From the NCBI GenBank assembly GCA_021292105.1, contig CM037873.1:9401489-9465488 (forward strand): DNA of 64,000 nt. The letters are read 5' to 3'. Below the pieces are notes generated by a model. The model made no database searches. It saw only the letters and a program-made list of their open reading frames with translations, and was not told the DNA's origin. Of the stretch, positions 15,001-25,152 are shown piece by piece. Each line of letters starts with the position of its first letter. Position 1 is the first letter of the stretch. This DNA is from Anadara kagoshimensis. Taxonomy: Eukaryota; Mollusca; Bivalvia; Arcoida; Arcidae. Both the position numbers and the translations under genes were made by a program.

Positions 15001-17165
15001 GTGTGACAGTCTATCGGTAGATAACATATATGTGTTTGTGTGACAGTCTATCGGTAGATAACATATATATGTTTGTGTGACAGTCTATCGGTAGATAACA
15101 TATATATGTTTGTGTGACAGTCTATCGGTAGATAACATATATGTGTTTGTGTGACAGTCTATCGGTAGATAACATATTTGTGTTTGTGTGACAGTCTATC
15201 GGTAGATAACATATATGTTTGTATGACAGTCTATCGGTAGATAACATATATGTGTTTGTGTGACAGTCTATCGGTAGATAACATATATATGTTTGTGTGA
15301 CAGTCTATCGGTAGATAACATATATATGTTTGTGTGACAGTCTTTTGGTAGATAACATATACGTGTTTGTGTGACATCTATCGGTAGATAACATATATGT
15401 GTTTGTGTGACAGTCTATCGGTAGATAACATATATATGTTTGTGTGACAGTCTTTTGGTAGATAACATATACGTGTTTGTGTGACAGTCTATCGGTAGAT
15501 AACATATATGTGTTTGTGTGACAGTCTATCGGTAGATAACATATATGTTTGTATGACAGTCTATCGGTAGATAACCTATATGTGTTTGTTTGACAGTCTA
15601 TCGGTAGATAACATATATGTGTTTGTGTGACAGTCTATTCGTAGATATATGTGTTTGTGTGACAGTCTATCGGTAGATAACATATATGTGTTTGTGTGAC
15701 AGTCTATCGGTAGATAACATATATATGTTTGTGTGACAGTCTATCGGTAGATAACATATATGTGTTTGTGTGACAGTCTATCGGTAGATAACATATATAT
15801 GTTTGTGTGACAGTCTATCGGTAAATAACATATATAAGTTTATGTGACAGCCTATCGGTAGATAACATATATATGTTTGTGTGACAGTCTATCGGTAGAT
15901 AACATATATATGTTTGTGTGACAGTCTATCGGTTGATTACAAATATGTGTTTGTGTGACAGTCTATCGGTAGATAACATATATATGTTTGTGTGACAGTC
16001 TATCGGTAGATAACATATATATGTTTGTAAGACAGTCTATCGGTAGATAACATATATGTGTTTGTATGACAGTCTATCGGTAGATTACATATATATGTTT
16101 GTATGACAGTCTATCGGTAGATAACATATATATGTTTGTGTGACAGTCTATCGGTAGATAACATATTTGTGTTTGTGTAACAGTCTATCGGTAGATAACA
16201 TATATATGTTTGTGTGACAGTCTATCGGTAGATAACATATACGTGTTTGTGTGACAGTCTATCGGTAGATAACATATAGATGTTTTTGTGACAGTCTATC
16301 GGTAGATAACATATATATGTTTGTGTGACAGTCTATCGGTAGATAACATATATATGTTTGTGTGACAGTCTATCGGTAGATAACATATATGTTTTTGTGT
16401 GACAGTCTATGTTTGTGTGACAGTCTATCGGTAGATAACATATATATGTTTGTGTGACAGTCTATCGGTAGATAACATATATGTTTTTGTGTGACAGTCT
16501 ATGTTTGTGTGACAGTCTATCGGTACATAACATATATGTGTTTGTGTGACAGTCTATCGGTAGATAACATATATATGTTTGTGTGACAGTCTATTGGTAG
16601 ATAACATATTTGTGTTTGTGTGACAGTCTATCGGTAGATAACATTATATGTTTGTGTGACAGTCTATCGGTAGATAACATATATATGTTTGTGTGACAGT
16701 CTATCGGTAGAAACATATATATGTTTGTGTGACAGTCTATCGGTAGATAACATATTTGTGTTTGTGTGACAGTCTATCGGTAGATAACATATATATGTTT
16801 GTGTGACAGTCTATCGGTAGATAACATATATATGTTTGTGTGACAGTCTATCGGTAGATAACATATATATGTTTGTGTGACAGTCTATCGGTAGATAACA
16901 TATATATGTTTGTGTGACAGTCTATCGGTAGATAACATATATATGTTTGTGTGACAGTCTATCGGTAGATAACATATATATGTTTGTGTGACAGCCTATC
17001 GGTAGATAACATATATTTGTTTGTGTGACAGTCTATTGGTAGATAACATATATGTGTTTGTGTGACAGTCTATCGGTAGATAACATATATATGTTTGTGT
17101 GACAGTCTATCGGTAGATAACATATATATGTTTGTGTGACAGTCTATCGGTAGATAACATATATG
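1..17165. repeat. 37-bp minisatellite array, more than 17 kb
   Basis: The first 17.16 kb is one continuous tandem array that is open at the left edge. The consensus unit is 37 bp: a TCTATCGGTAGATA core, then a TA-alternating palindrome (ACATATATATGT), then TTGTGTGACAG. Common length variants of 33, 35 and 37 bp differ in the TA/TG dinucleotide run (ATATATATG, ATATGTG, ATATG). From its length the array holds roughly 460-480 units (estimated, not counted). Small indels are frequent in the first ~4 kb, the middle is the most uniform, and from ~11.8 kb onward substitution subfamilies appear (GACAGCC, CTTTTGG, TTTGTATG, ATACGTG). Because 37 is not divisible by 3, all three minus-strand frames read through as repetitive peptides, which are not genes. 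I do not recognise a named satellite. Confidence 0.98.
12160..13890. repeat. Two ~892-bp higher-order blocks inside the 37-bp array
   Basis: Rare unit variants recur in the same order at a constant offset of ~892-895 bp. The GAGAGTC variant is at 12646 and 13538, the GGTACATAAC variant at 12511 and 13406, the GGTATATAAC variant at 12841 and 13733, and a short TCGTAGATATATG unit at 12229 and 13126. This is a segmental duplication of about 24-25 units. A weaker partial copy starts near 15550, with TTTGTATG, TTTGTTTG and ATTCGTAGATATATG in the same order. Confidence 0.8.
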
Positions 17166-17174
17166 ATGTCCGTT

Positions 17175-17260
17175 TGGAAGCAAAACTGTTAAACACGTGA
17201 ACTTCCAACACAAAAAAATAAAAGGTAAGAGGCTCCGGAAGGGTAAGCACCTTTTAATAC
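17175..17260 (+). repeat. Fragment of an interspersed repeat (GTTAAACAC...GGTAAGCACC family)
   Basis: Just right of the array, a GTTAAACACGTGAACTTCC segment is followed by CCGGAAGGGTAAGCACCTT. Related copies occur at about 19208, 31030, 37710 and 58090. The fullest copies (31030 and 37710) read through GGGAAGTGAGACCGAG in the middle. It is an interspersed repeat that I recall as common in bivalves. It is non-coding. Confidence 0.6.
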
Positions 17261-17294
17261 AAAGATTTATTTCATATTATTTTCTTTATTTCAG

Positions 17295-18151
17295 TACAAT
17301 TTTGTGACTCCTTTAACTTCAATGGTCGTGACACTGGACGAGGAATTAAACACACAGCTTTTAGATGATGTAAAACCTGAAGGTAGGCACACATGTATGA
17401 TGTATAGTCAGATCTCAACAATCCTGAACACTGTACGACAAATCAAACACATCCTTTAGATGATGTAAAACCTGAAGGTAGGTACACATGTATAATGTAT
17501 AGTCAGATCTCGACAATCCTAAACACTGGACGACACATCAAGCTAACAGTCTTTAGATGATGTAAATTTTGAAGGTAGGTACACATGTATAATGTATAGT
17601 CAGATCTCATCAATCCTGAACACTGGACTACAAATCAAACACACAACCTTTAGATGATGTAAAACCTGAAGGTAGGTACACATGTATAATGTATAGTCAG
17701 ATCTGAACAATCCTTAACTCAGTATTTATATCTTAAAGATGTTTCTTTTCTTCATAGATTTTTATTTTGTCTTTCGTATGAGGAAAAATGTATTTAATGC
17801 TGAGCATTTTTCTACATCTTACTTAATCAAATTCTACTTTCTTTCATTTGTAATGTTTTTGAAATTTTCAAATATTCATCTTAATTTCTGAGCAAAGTGT
17901 TACATAAACATGTGTTTTTGTTACTTTAAGGCGACATATTTAGAAATGGTGGCTCTTCACAAGGAACTAGATATTCTAGCATGCAACGTATGTATACTTA
18001 TACACGTTATACATTATTATTATTAGATAAAAAACACTTCAAAACTATGTATTGATTACATATTTTAGATTTGCCCTGACCACAAGAGTGCCTATTCTAT
18101 GTTCATATAAAAAAAGACTTGCTAAATGATGTTCGGTTGTACACACACACA

Positions 18152-18214
<63 letters not shown>

Positions 18215-21200
18215 AGGCTGTGGGATCCAACCAATAGCTTATCATGCACGAACAATTCATTTTGCATTTGCACATAATGATATAAATTTAAAATATTGTT
18301 GTTTTATTCATGCGTTTTCAATAACTTCCATGTTTATTATATATAGTCCTATATCCGTTCACATTTTAACAAGTAACTGCAAAACATGATGCTATATATT
18401 GTTTATAACGTTATCGTATTTTTCAGATACAGATACGAGCCTTTCTCAACAGCCACCACAGCCACCACCATTGTTACGTAGAACCGGTCCATTTAGAAAT
18501 AAGTTTATCAGGCACTTTATTTCTCCAGACATGATGAATTACATGTCACTAGGTAATGAATTGGGAACACAACGTAATACATTGGGAAGACGACGTAATA
18601 CAGTAGGAAAACTATCAATCACAGATCACCCTAGGAGGACAACAACAACAATACCAGAAACAACAAGACCTCCTAGGACAACAACGTCAACAACAACAAG
18701 ACTTCCTAGGACAACAACGCCAACAACAACAAGACCTCCTAGGACAACAACGCCAACAGCAACAAGACCTCCTAGACGCCATACACCAGGTAAAAGATTG
18801 GTTCTTGCTTGTAAAATGATCTAGTGGAAGTTAATTTGTTGAGACTTAAATTGCCAATTTTCAAAGTTTTTACTTTGCTTTGGGATTGTCATGTGGACAC
18901 CAAGTGGTATGTCGGGTTTTGATTGTATCTTCTTGCCTCATGGGGTATACCTGTGTGTTTCGTGTATGTGGTTCTTTTGGGTCGTATGACTAAGCAAACA
19001 CATAATCAAGTTAAAAATTAAATACACTGTACTCGTACTTATATTTGGAAGACTTCAAAACTATTTTAAGACAGATTCATTAGGTTCAACGAGTTGGAAC
19101 ATGCTACATGGTAATTATTTGTGAATGACCAAACACAAACATATACCAGTCTATATCTGATCACAGTCCCAAAAGCAAAGTAAAAACTTTGAAAACTGTC
19201 AAAATTTGTTAAACGAGTGAAGTTCCAGCCGGGAAGTGAGACCGAATGATAAGGTTGTTCAATAATAGATACAGAATAGAAAGGTTCTGAAATAAAATAT
19301 ACATCTAAGGCCAATACTAAAACCTTATATAAAACCATTAAATTAGAACAAAACACCGCTGTGTTTAGCCGAATTGTAGTTTTGAAATGGAACACAATAC
19401 ACAATACAAACACTAGATGTTTCTTAAACATTATATACTTGTGTGCATGTCATGTCCACCATTTTTTATATTATTTTATGATAAAATGGTATATGGCATA
19501 AGAATCAAAATATCCCAATAATAACATTGATATTATATTTTAAATCTTGGTTTAAGTTTTGGCTGGGTTTTTTCGAGAGATGTAATTCGTATAGGTGGCA
19601 GCATAAATGAAGAAAATAGTTGTTCATTTCACTGATGTTTTATGCTCGTTTTTGTTAAAGAAATAAAAAAGGACACCTTATAAAATTTGGTTATATATGT
19701 AACGTTTGATGACATTTATTCATACTGATGTATATGTTTATACAACATTCTTAGTTAAGATCGCACTGCTTAAAGCCAGATTTGTTTTATAGCAGGCAAT
19801 TCGATGTTTGTGGTGCGAATCTCCGGTATAAACGAACCATTGTGTATGGATGATACGACTTTATTAACTGGTCAAAGATATGAACTTTTTGGATCGCCTC
19901 ATTCAGGTAATATTTGAATTTTATATCGCAAAGATTTTTAGTGAACAGGCTTTTGCTTGTGTTCTCATCGGGTGTGGCATCTTGACACGTACATTTCCAC
20001 ATGTCAATTTAGTACGAGTGATTCGGTTGATCAAGCACCTGTTGTTTAGCTACCTACATAAACAATACTCTTACAAGTTTGTTTGGTTAAGTTTGTAAGA
20101 TTTTTTATAACGATTATTAGTCAGAATCATCAACATTAAAAAGAAGAAAGTCAGGCGTGTTTGACAAAGCCAAAACAGCCAAGAACGCATGTTACGAGGT
20201 AATAGAAACAACCCAACAAGGCATGAAAAGAAAACCACATTTAAAAGCATATTGTGTCATAAGATGTCGAGTAGCGCCGTGTATCTTTTCAGAAAATTAT
20301 TTGTTATGGCAGGGCAATCTTTGACAAGGTACATGGGCCGTATAACGTTTTGTCGAGAGTATGTTTATCCCTGGTCTTAATAATGTTTATCTGTATAATT
20401 TAATTCGTATTCCCTGTAATTTTTCAAATATGCTTAAATGGATTAGTATGTTTGTTTTTCTTATTATATGTTTCATTTGAATGATCATAATTAACTTGTA
20501 TCTTGTTGTTTTAATTCCAGACTTTACAATATATGGCCATACAAGGCCAAACAGAGCAGGAACTAGACGAACCAAAAGACGAAGGCGACAACGCATTTAT
20601 TTCGATAGAATTTCAGCAACATCGTCTAGGCACTCCATGAATTTTGAAGTTAATTCATATGAAATAGATGGAGTTAATCACTCCTGGATTGATGATTGGT
20701 TTTCTTTGTCAGACTTTAATTCAAACATAACATTTCCATTGGTTATACACCGTAGCCAATCACCTGGTCAACTTAGTTGGTATGCTGATCTATCATCTCC
20801 ACTAAGAGATATCACTGGTATCTTTGGTAAGTATATACTTTGTGGCTTCAATCGATTAAAACAGTTAATCTTAGTGTATATTCTAAGTTGTATCAATTGT
20901 TAGAATTTCAGAATACATATGAATAGATAAACGTAGTGTTTACACCCAAGTCAAAATTCATTTACTTGTATCGAGGTTGAGGAAACCAGAATACCCAGAG
21001 AAAATCACCAACCTTCGACAAGTGAATTGACAAACTTTCTCACAAACTTTCTCACACTAGGTTCTGTCCGAGGGACACTGTGATGCACCCGTTAGGCAAC
21101 CCACACACTAAACAAATCAACAAAAACACGGAATAATGTAAACATGTGTCATTCAGGTTTGGCAGCGTACTTGTCTTACAAGTGTTGACGTCATATGTTT

Positions 21201-22085
21201 CCAGAACAATGCATTTTCGCAGGGGACAGGGAATTGCATATATGATGTCCAACATATGATATAAATTGAATGATATGAAATGATATGATGTGAATGATAA
21301 TAGGGTACATTTAATGCGGTACCAGATTGGATGGTTGGTAATTGGTTGGCCTTAGGGCTTATAAGTAGCACATACGGTATATACCATACCGGAACACGCA
21401 GTCTCACTTACTCGGTTGACATATCAAGTGTTAAACTTCATATGCCATTTTAAAAAAGCCTTTAATTTTTTTATTTTGATTTGGACATGGACCGGTATAG
21501 TTGTGTTTGTGATTTGTATATTGTGTTTGTGATTTGGACAAGGAAAGTATATTTGTGTTTGTGATTTGGACATGGACCGGTATATTTGTGTTTGTGATTT
21601 GGACATGGACCGGTATATTTGTGTTTGTAATTTGGACATGGACCGGTATATTTGTGTTTGTGATTAGGACATGGACCGGTATATTTGTGTTTGTGATTAG
21701 GACATGGAACGGTATATTTGTATTTGTGATTAGGACATGGGCCGATGTTTTTGTTTGGTAAGCAAAAATGGTAAAAAGGCTGAGATATGTTTAGTTGGTA
21801 GATTGTTTAAAACGTCACTGATTGTTGTTTCTTAATATGACTGGTCTATGCAATTAACACTATTACTTTCCTAACATTTTTTATTCCTCCATTTCAGGAA
21901 AATTTGCTCGAATGAGAGGAAAAGTTATAAAACTAAAGACGAAGAGAGGAGGAAAGATAATTGGAAAACTTAAAATTAGAAGCGCTAATATTGTACATAA
22001 ATTTAAAGCCAAACTTATCAACAATCCTATACATGGTGTATCATCCTGTTGGTTATTGAAAAAGCCTAGGATGTTTCGTCCATAA
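17295..22085 (+). CDS. Spliced gene, unrecognised Thr/Pro/Arg-rich basic protein (5' end not found)
   Basis: Five exons join in one open frame: 17295-17382, 17931-17987, 18427-18789, 20521-20826 and 21898-22085 (TAA stop). Every junction has AG/GT borders, and all four introns are phase 1. The exons total 1002 nt, giving 333 residues plus stop. Exon 3 encodes a Gln/Pro stretch, an RNTLGRRRNT segment and four degenerate TTRPPRTTTP-like repeats that could be O-glycosylated. Exon 4 encodes an Arg-rich patch (TKRRRRQR) and then an acidic/aromatic segment with SWIDDWFSLSDF. Exon 5 is Lys/Arg-rich and ends in KKPRMFRP. I recognise no domain and see no membrane segment. Exon 1 begins after a good acceptor (TTTCTTTATTTCAG), so an upstream exon should exist. 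An in-frame ATG lies inside exon 1 at 17322. A polyadenylation signal follows at 22216. The consistent splicing makes the gene real; its function is unknown. Confidence 0.72.
17354..17705 (+). repeat. Four ~97-bp tandem copies of an exon end plus splice donor
   Basis: The end of exon 1 together with its donor and ~80 bp of intron is repeated four times, at periods of 95-97 bp. Each copy keeps TTTAG, the 18-nt ATGATGTAAAACCTGAAG (copy 3 reads AAATTTTG) and then GGTAGG. The extra copies place AG-18nt-GT units at 17460-17477, 17557-17574 and 17654-17671. In phase 1 each would encode DDVKPE, or DDVNFE in copy 3. Confidence 0.9.
18140..18213. repeat. (AC)n(AG)n compound microsatellite
   Basis: An AC run switches to an AG run inside intron 2 of the gene at 17.3-22.1 kb. 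Reading frames across it on both strands are low-complexity artefacts. Confidence 0.95.
18850..19260. repeat. Interspersed repeat with ~35-bp inverted ends, in intron 3
   Basis: TTTTCAAAGTTTTTACTTTG at ~18856 is matched in inverted orientation at ~19175-19196. The second arm runs directly into TTGTTAAACGAGTGAAGTTCC and GGGAAGTGAGACCGA, the same family seen at 31030, where the arm also reads AGTAAAGTAAAAA...CTTTGAAACTGACAAG. This looks like two head-to-head copies or an element with inverted ends. The rest of intron 3 (19261-20520) shows no further feature that I can support. Confidence 0.5.
21475..21745. repeat. 33-bp minisatellite, about 8 units
   Basis: The unit TTTGTGATTTGGACATGGACCGG plus TATATTTGTG repeats at a period of 33 bp. 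Because the period is a multiple of three, frames on both strands stay open. It lies wholly inside intron 4, so I treat it as non-coding. Confidence 0.93.
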
Positions 22086-22215
22086 AACAATCTAATCTAC
22101 AGTTTGTGGTGTGTTTTATGACAATAATTATCATAACAGTATTCATATAAAAACCCTTGTATGACTCAAGTTTATTGTAAATTTATAAGTGATTTGTATA
22201 TTTTTATATTTTGTT

Positions 22216-22221
22216 AATAAA
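22216..22221 (+). promoter_or_regulatory. Polyadenylation signal AATAAA
   Basis: AATAAA lies 131 bp past the TAA stop of the spliced gene, in AT-rich sequence. It is the likely 3' end of that transcript. Confidence 0.6.
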
Positions 22222-22309
22222 ATACAATTAACACAACATGTTTAGATTGCATTATTTTGAAAAATCCAAAAGTAGCAAATATGAGCCCTTTGCATTAATT
22301 ATAACCCTT

Positions 22310-22612
22310 CTGATTGATTGATTGATTGATTGATTAAATTGAATTTTACGTCTTAGTCGAAAATATTTCACTTTTATCAAGACGTCACCAGCTGTAGGTA
22401 GAATTGGAGAAAATTAACCTTGGCAGTGGCTTCAGACAATTTTCTTTAACGTGACGTGACAAAGGGGTATATGGTATTAAGGTCTTGTCGGTCTTGAAAT
22501 GCATAGTGATTGGCGAAAGAACAGTCATTATTCAAGTCTTGGTCAGACCCGATTGGGGTTCGAGCCCATGACCTCCAACATACGGAGTCAGCATGCAACC
22601 ATACAGTAGTGG
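22310..22612. repeat. GATT-headed interspersed repeat with a tRNA-like B box
   Basis: Six GATT repeats are followed by AAATTGAATTTTACGTCTTAG, an ACGTCACC block, and then GGGGTTCGAGCCCATGACC. On the minus strand the last block resembles a pol III B box (GGGCTCGAACCCC). I recall this layout from a short interspersed repeat in molluscs. No protein frame is visible. Confidence 0.45.
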
Positions 22613-22647
22613 CGTGATTATAACCTTCTGGATTCTAGTATATGACC

Positions 22648-23390
22648 TACAAGGGGAAGTCAAAAAGTTTATAGAACAGCGTATTCAGCCAAGCGTAACA
22701 CTCATTTTCTTTACTTATTTGGACAACACAACATTCCGCCATTGTAAACATATCAAGTTTATTTGTTACAACATATTTGTGTAATTGGAACCCAGAAACC
22801 ATAAAAAGAGTCCATGCAATGGAAGCACCCTGGCCCACCCCACCAAAGAAATTCAAAACCCAACCATCAGCTGGCAAAGTTATGGCCACTGTGTTTTGGG
22901 ATTCTAGAGTGTTTTGTTGATCAGTTATAAACCTGCTGGAATCTATGTTGATTTAATGAAGCAGCTGAAAGCTGCTATTAAATAAAAAAGGAGGGGAAAG
23001 TTGAGCCGATTGGTATTGCTTCTTCACGACAATGTTCCTATGCACAAGTCAAAGATTGCACAGGCAGCGATTCGTGAATGGAAGTTCGAACAACTAAATC
23101 ACCCACCCTACAGTCCTGATTTGGCACCCGGTGATTATTTCCGATTTAGAAATGTGAAATTGCATTTACGGGGAATCAGGTTTCCTTATGATGATGGACT
23201 TAAGGCTGCCACAGAGACATGGTTTCAGGAACACACCGAAGACTTCTATTTCAAAGGTATAGACAGTCTGAAAGAAAAGTGGGCTAAGTGCATTGGGGTA
23301 AATGGGGACTATATTGAAAAATAATAATAAAATGTATGATTTGTTGTGGCAATATATACCCGTTCTATGAACTTTTGACCTCCCCTCGTA
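22648..23390 (+). mobile_element. Internally deleted mariner (Tc1/mariner) element
   Basis: The ends form imperfect terminal inverted repeats of ~32 bp. The left begins CTACAAGGGGAAGTCAAAAA, and the right, reverse-complemented, begins CTACGAGGGGAGGTCAAAAG. Both are bounded by TA (22648-22649 and 23389-23390), the usual Tc1/mariner target. At 743 bp the element is about 0.5 kb shorter than an autonomous mariner. The region that should encode the N-terminal DNA-binding domain and the first catalytic aspartate is missing, so it cannot mobilise itself. Confidence 0.93.
22790..23323 (+). pseudogene. Mariner transposase, C-terminal remnant
   Basis: This is the tail of a mariner transposase, the DDE/D enzyme that cuts and pastes the element. 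From 23001 the frame is open to the TAA at 23322-23324. It contains the second catalytic aspartate in LLHDN and HPPYSPDLAPGDY with the third aspartate; 34 residues separate the two, as expected for mariner DD34D. The family's usual C-terminal EKWAKCI motif follows. Upstream, KKFKTQPSAGKVMATVFWDS is still legible near 22840-22900. That upstream part is broken by a stop just after FWDSRVFC and another in the KAAIK segment at ~22980. The helix-turn-helix domain and the first catalytic aspartate are absent. It is a dead copy. Confidence 0.9.
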
Positions 23391-24092
23391 GCTGAAGAAA
23401 GAACTTGTTTGTAGATTAAAAAGTTAAGTAAATTTACAAGAGAAGACCTTTTAAACCGGGAATCAAAATATAGAAGCCTTAGTTGCTTATTTTCTTTGCT
23501 GGTTGGAATATTCTTAAGACAAATTAATAGTATTATTTTTGCTTGAAAAAGTAAATAAATCGGGAAAATGTAGGCGCTAACAAGGGACGATTGTACTTAT
23601 ATTAATTACAACAAAACCTACTACATTAGTTTCCTCGTTTTGTTTTTGTACGTTCGACGACTGACTTGCATGGATGGAATCATTAAATACATTAAGTTGA
23701 CAAAACCGGAATTGCCAAAACACCATCCCCGTAAACAACAGTGATCACTAACAATGTAACATGATGACCGGGTTTTGACATTCCTTACTTTATGCGAGTG
23801 GTCTTTTGTCTTGCACATGGTTACACAAATAAATGGAGAAATAAGTAAGATATATTAAAGAATTAAAAGGGGAATGTTGTTACAAAAACGCTACAACATA
23901 CACAGGGATGTCAAGTCAATGCACATTTAAATAAACGACTTATTCATCCCAATTTGTCACTGAACTTGAAAATTTTAACCGACTGATGTGAGCAAATTTT
24001 ACAAAGTTCTCGATATTCTTTTACTTGAATAGTTGAAGAATTGTTCCAAATATACCACATTATATAAATAGGTTCTCTGAGTTGGAAACAGC
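23391..24092. other. No recognisable feature
   Basis: AT-rich sequence between the mariner and the 6.7-kb duplicated unit. Only short unsupported frames are present. Confidence 0.5.
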
Positions 24093-24230
24093 ACTAGACT
24101 ACACAGAGGCCAATTCTTGTTCCAAGAGAGACAACTCTTATACATTGATGGGTAAGTTTTCTGGATGAGACATTTCCTCAATTTTATTAATAATAGTGGC
24201 ATTTCTTTAGCCGTACATTAAAACTAGAGA

Positions 24231-24511
24231 AGTAGTTAGGGATTGAGGCATTGAGCAGCCAACCGTGACGAATTTTCCCCATTACTTTAACATGGCCCCT
24301 CATAGCCCCTCCCAGCAAGCGTGAGGGCTGTTGTACGTGTGGAGACATGTTTATATCGGTCCGTATGTTTATTTCTAGGGTCAATCATGCGTGACAGCCA
24401 GGTCTACCTATAGCAGACGATATTTTTTTATTTTAATTTTTTTTTTTTAATATGCGTGATGAATCATCCGTGACCGCTTGATAAACCTGGAGTTGGTAAA
24501 ATATATGTTAT

Positions 24512-24560
<49 letters not shown>

Positions 24561-24732
24561 TCAAATAAAGACGTGTAAGGCCACATCCAGGTGAATGGAT
24601 CCGGGGGGATATTAAGTGCATGAGCACGAAGAGGGAGGTTTATTTACACCCATGACGTGTCATAAGGTCTACCTGAATAGCAGACGACAAACTTTAAAAC
24701 CGACAGTGCGGTAGAGTCAAGTATATTTTATT

Positions 24733-24785
<53 letters not shown>

Positions 24786-24810
24786 TCAAATAAAGACAAA
24801 TGCGATCAGT
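24231..24810 (+). repeat. Polinton left terminal inverted repeat
   Basis: The repeat runs from AGTAGTTAGGGATTGAGG to AAATGCGATCAGT and pairs with 28168-28746. It is built from two diverged direct subrepeats. Each has GGTCTACCT (24401 and 24666), AGCAGACGA, a TATTTTATTC or TATGTTATTC segment, a (GT)n run (24514-24558 and 24735-24782) and CTTCAAATAAAGAC. Confidence 0.95.
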
Positions 24811-25152
24811 TCTATTTACAACTATTTATTCCCAAAATTTTAAACGTTTGTACATAATCCCCATATACAGCCCTAACAGATAACATCGAGTGCCCAGTAC
24901 TGGTTGATCTGTCTCTAGTATGTACAACAAGTACTGAAGCCCTTAACGTGAGAACCGTCTACTACCTACACGGAAGTATTCGTTGCGATCTGCATTGACG
25001 TACGCTCCTTTCCTTCCATGCAGGGCCCGATATATGGCCTTTCCAGAGCAGTTCGTTCTCTAAACACCCCACCCCCTTTCCCGCTGAAATAAATGGTTTT
25101 ACAGAGCTCCATATAAAATACATACAGTTACAAAAATATTTACAATAGTTAT
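24811..25152. other. Polinton interior between left TIR and integrase end, no gene seen
   Basis: About 340 bp downstream of the integrase stop. It contains short degenerate frames only and may be a remnant of deleted Polinton content. Confidence 0.4.

Noticed and set aside
39-15505. Many minus-strand open frames with MLSTDRLSHKH/YLPIDCHTN peptides
   Set aside because: They are the three frames of the 37-bp minisatellite read in turn. The repeat has no stop in phase, and there is no sign of a start, splice site or codon constraint.
1-17165. CRISPR-like regular repeat array
   Set aside because: Units are contiguous with no unique spacers, and the context is eukaryotic.
18045-18389. Short frames across the AC/AG run on both strands
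   Set aside because: Low-complexity microsatellite translation inside an intron.
21424-21761. Frames with repeated FVFVIWTWTGI or QTQIYRSMSK
   Set aside because: The 33-bp minisatellite keeps both strands open; it is intronic with no gene signal.
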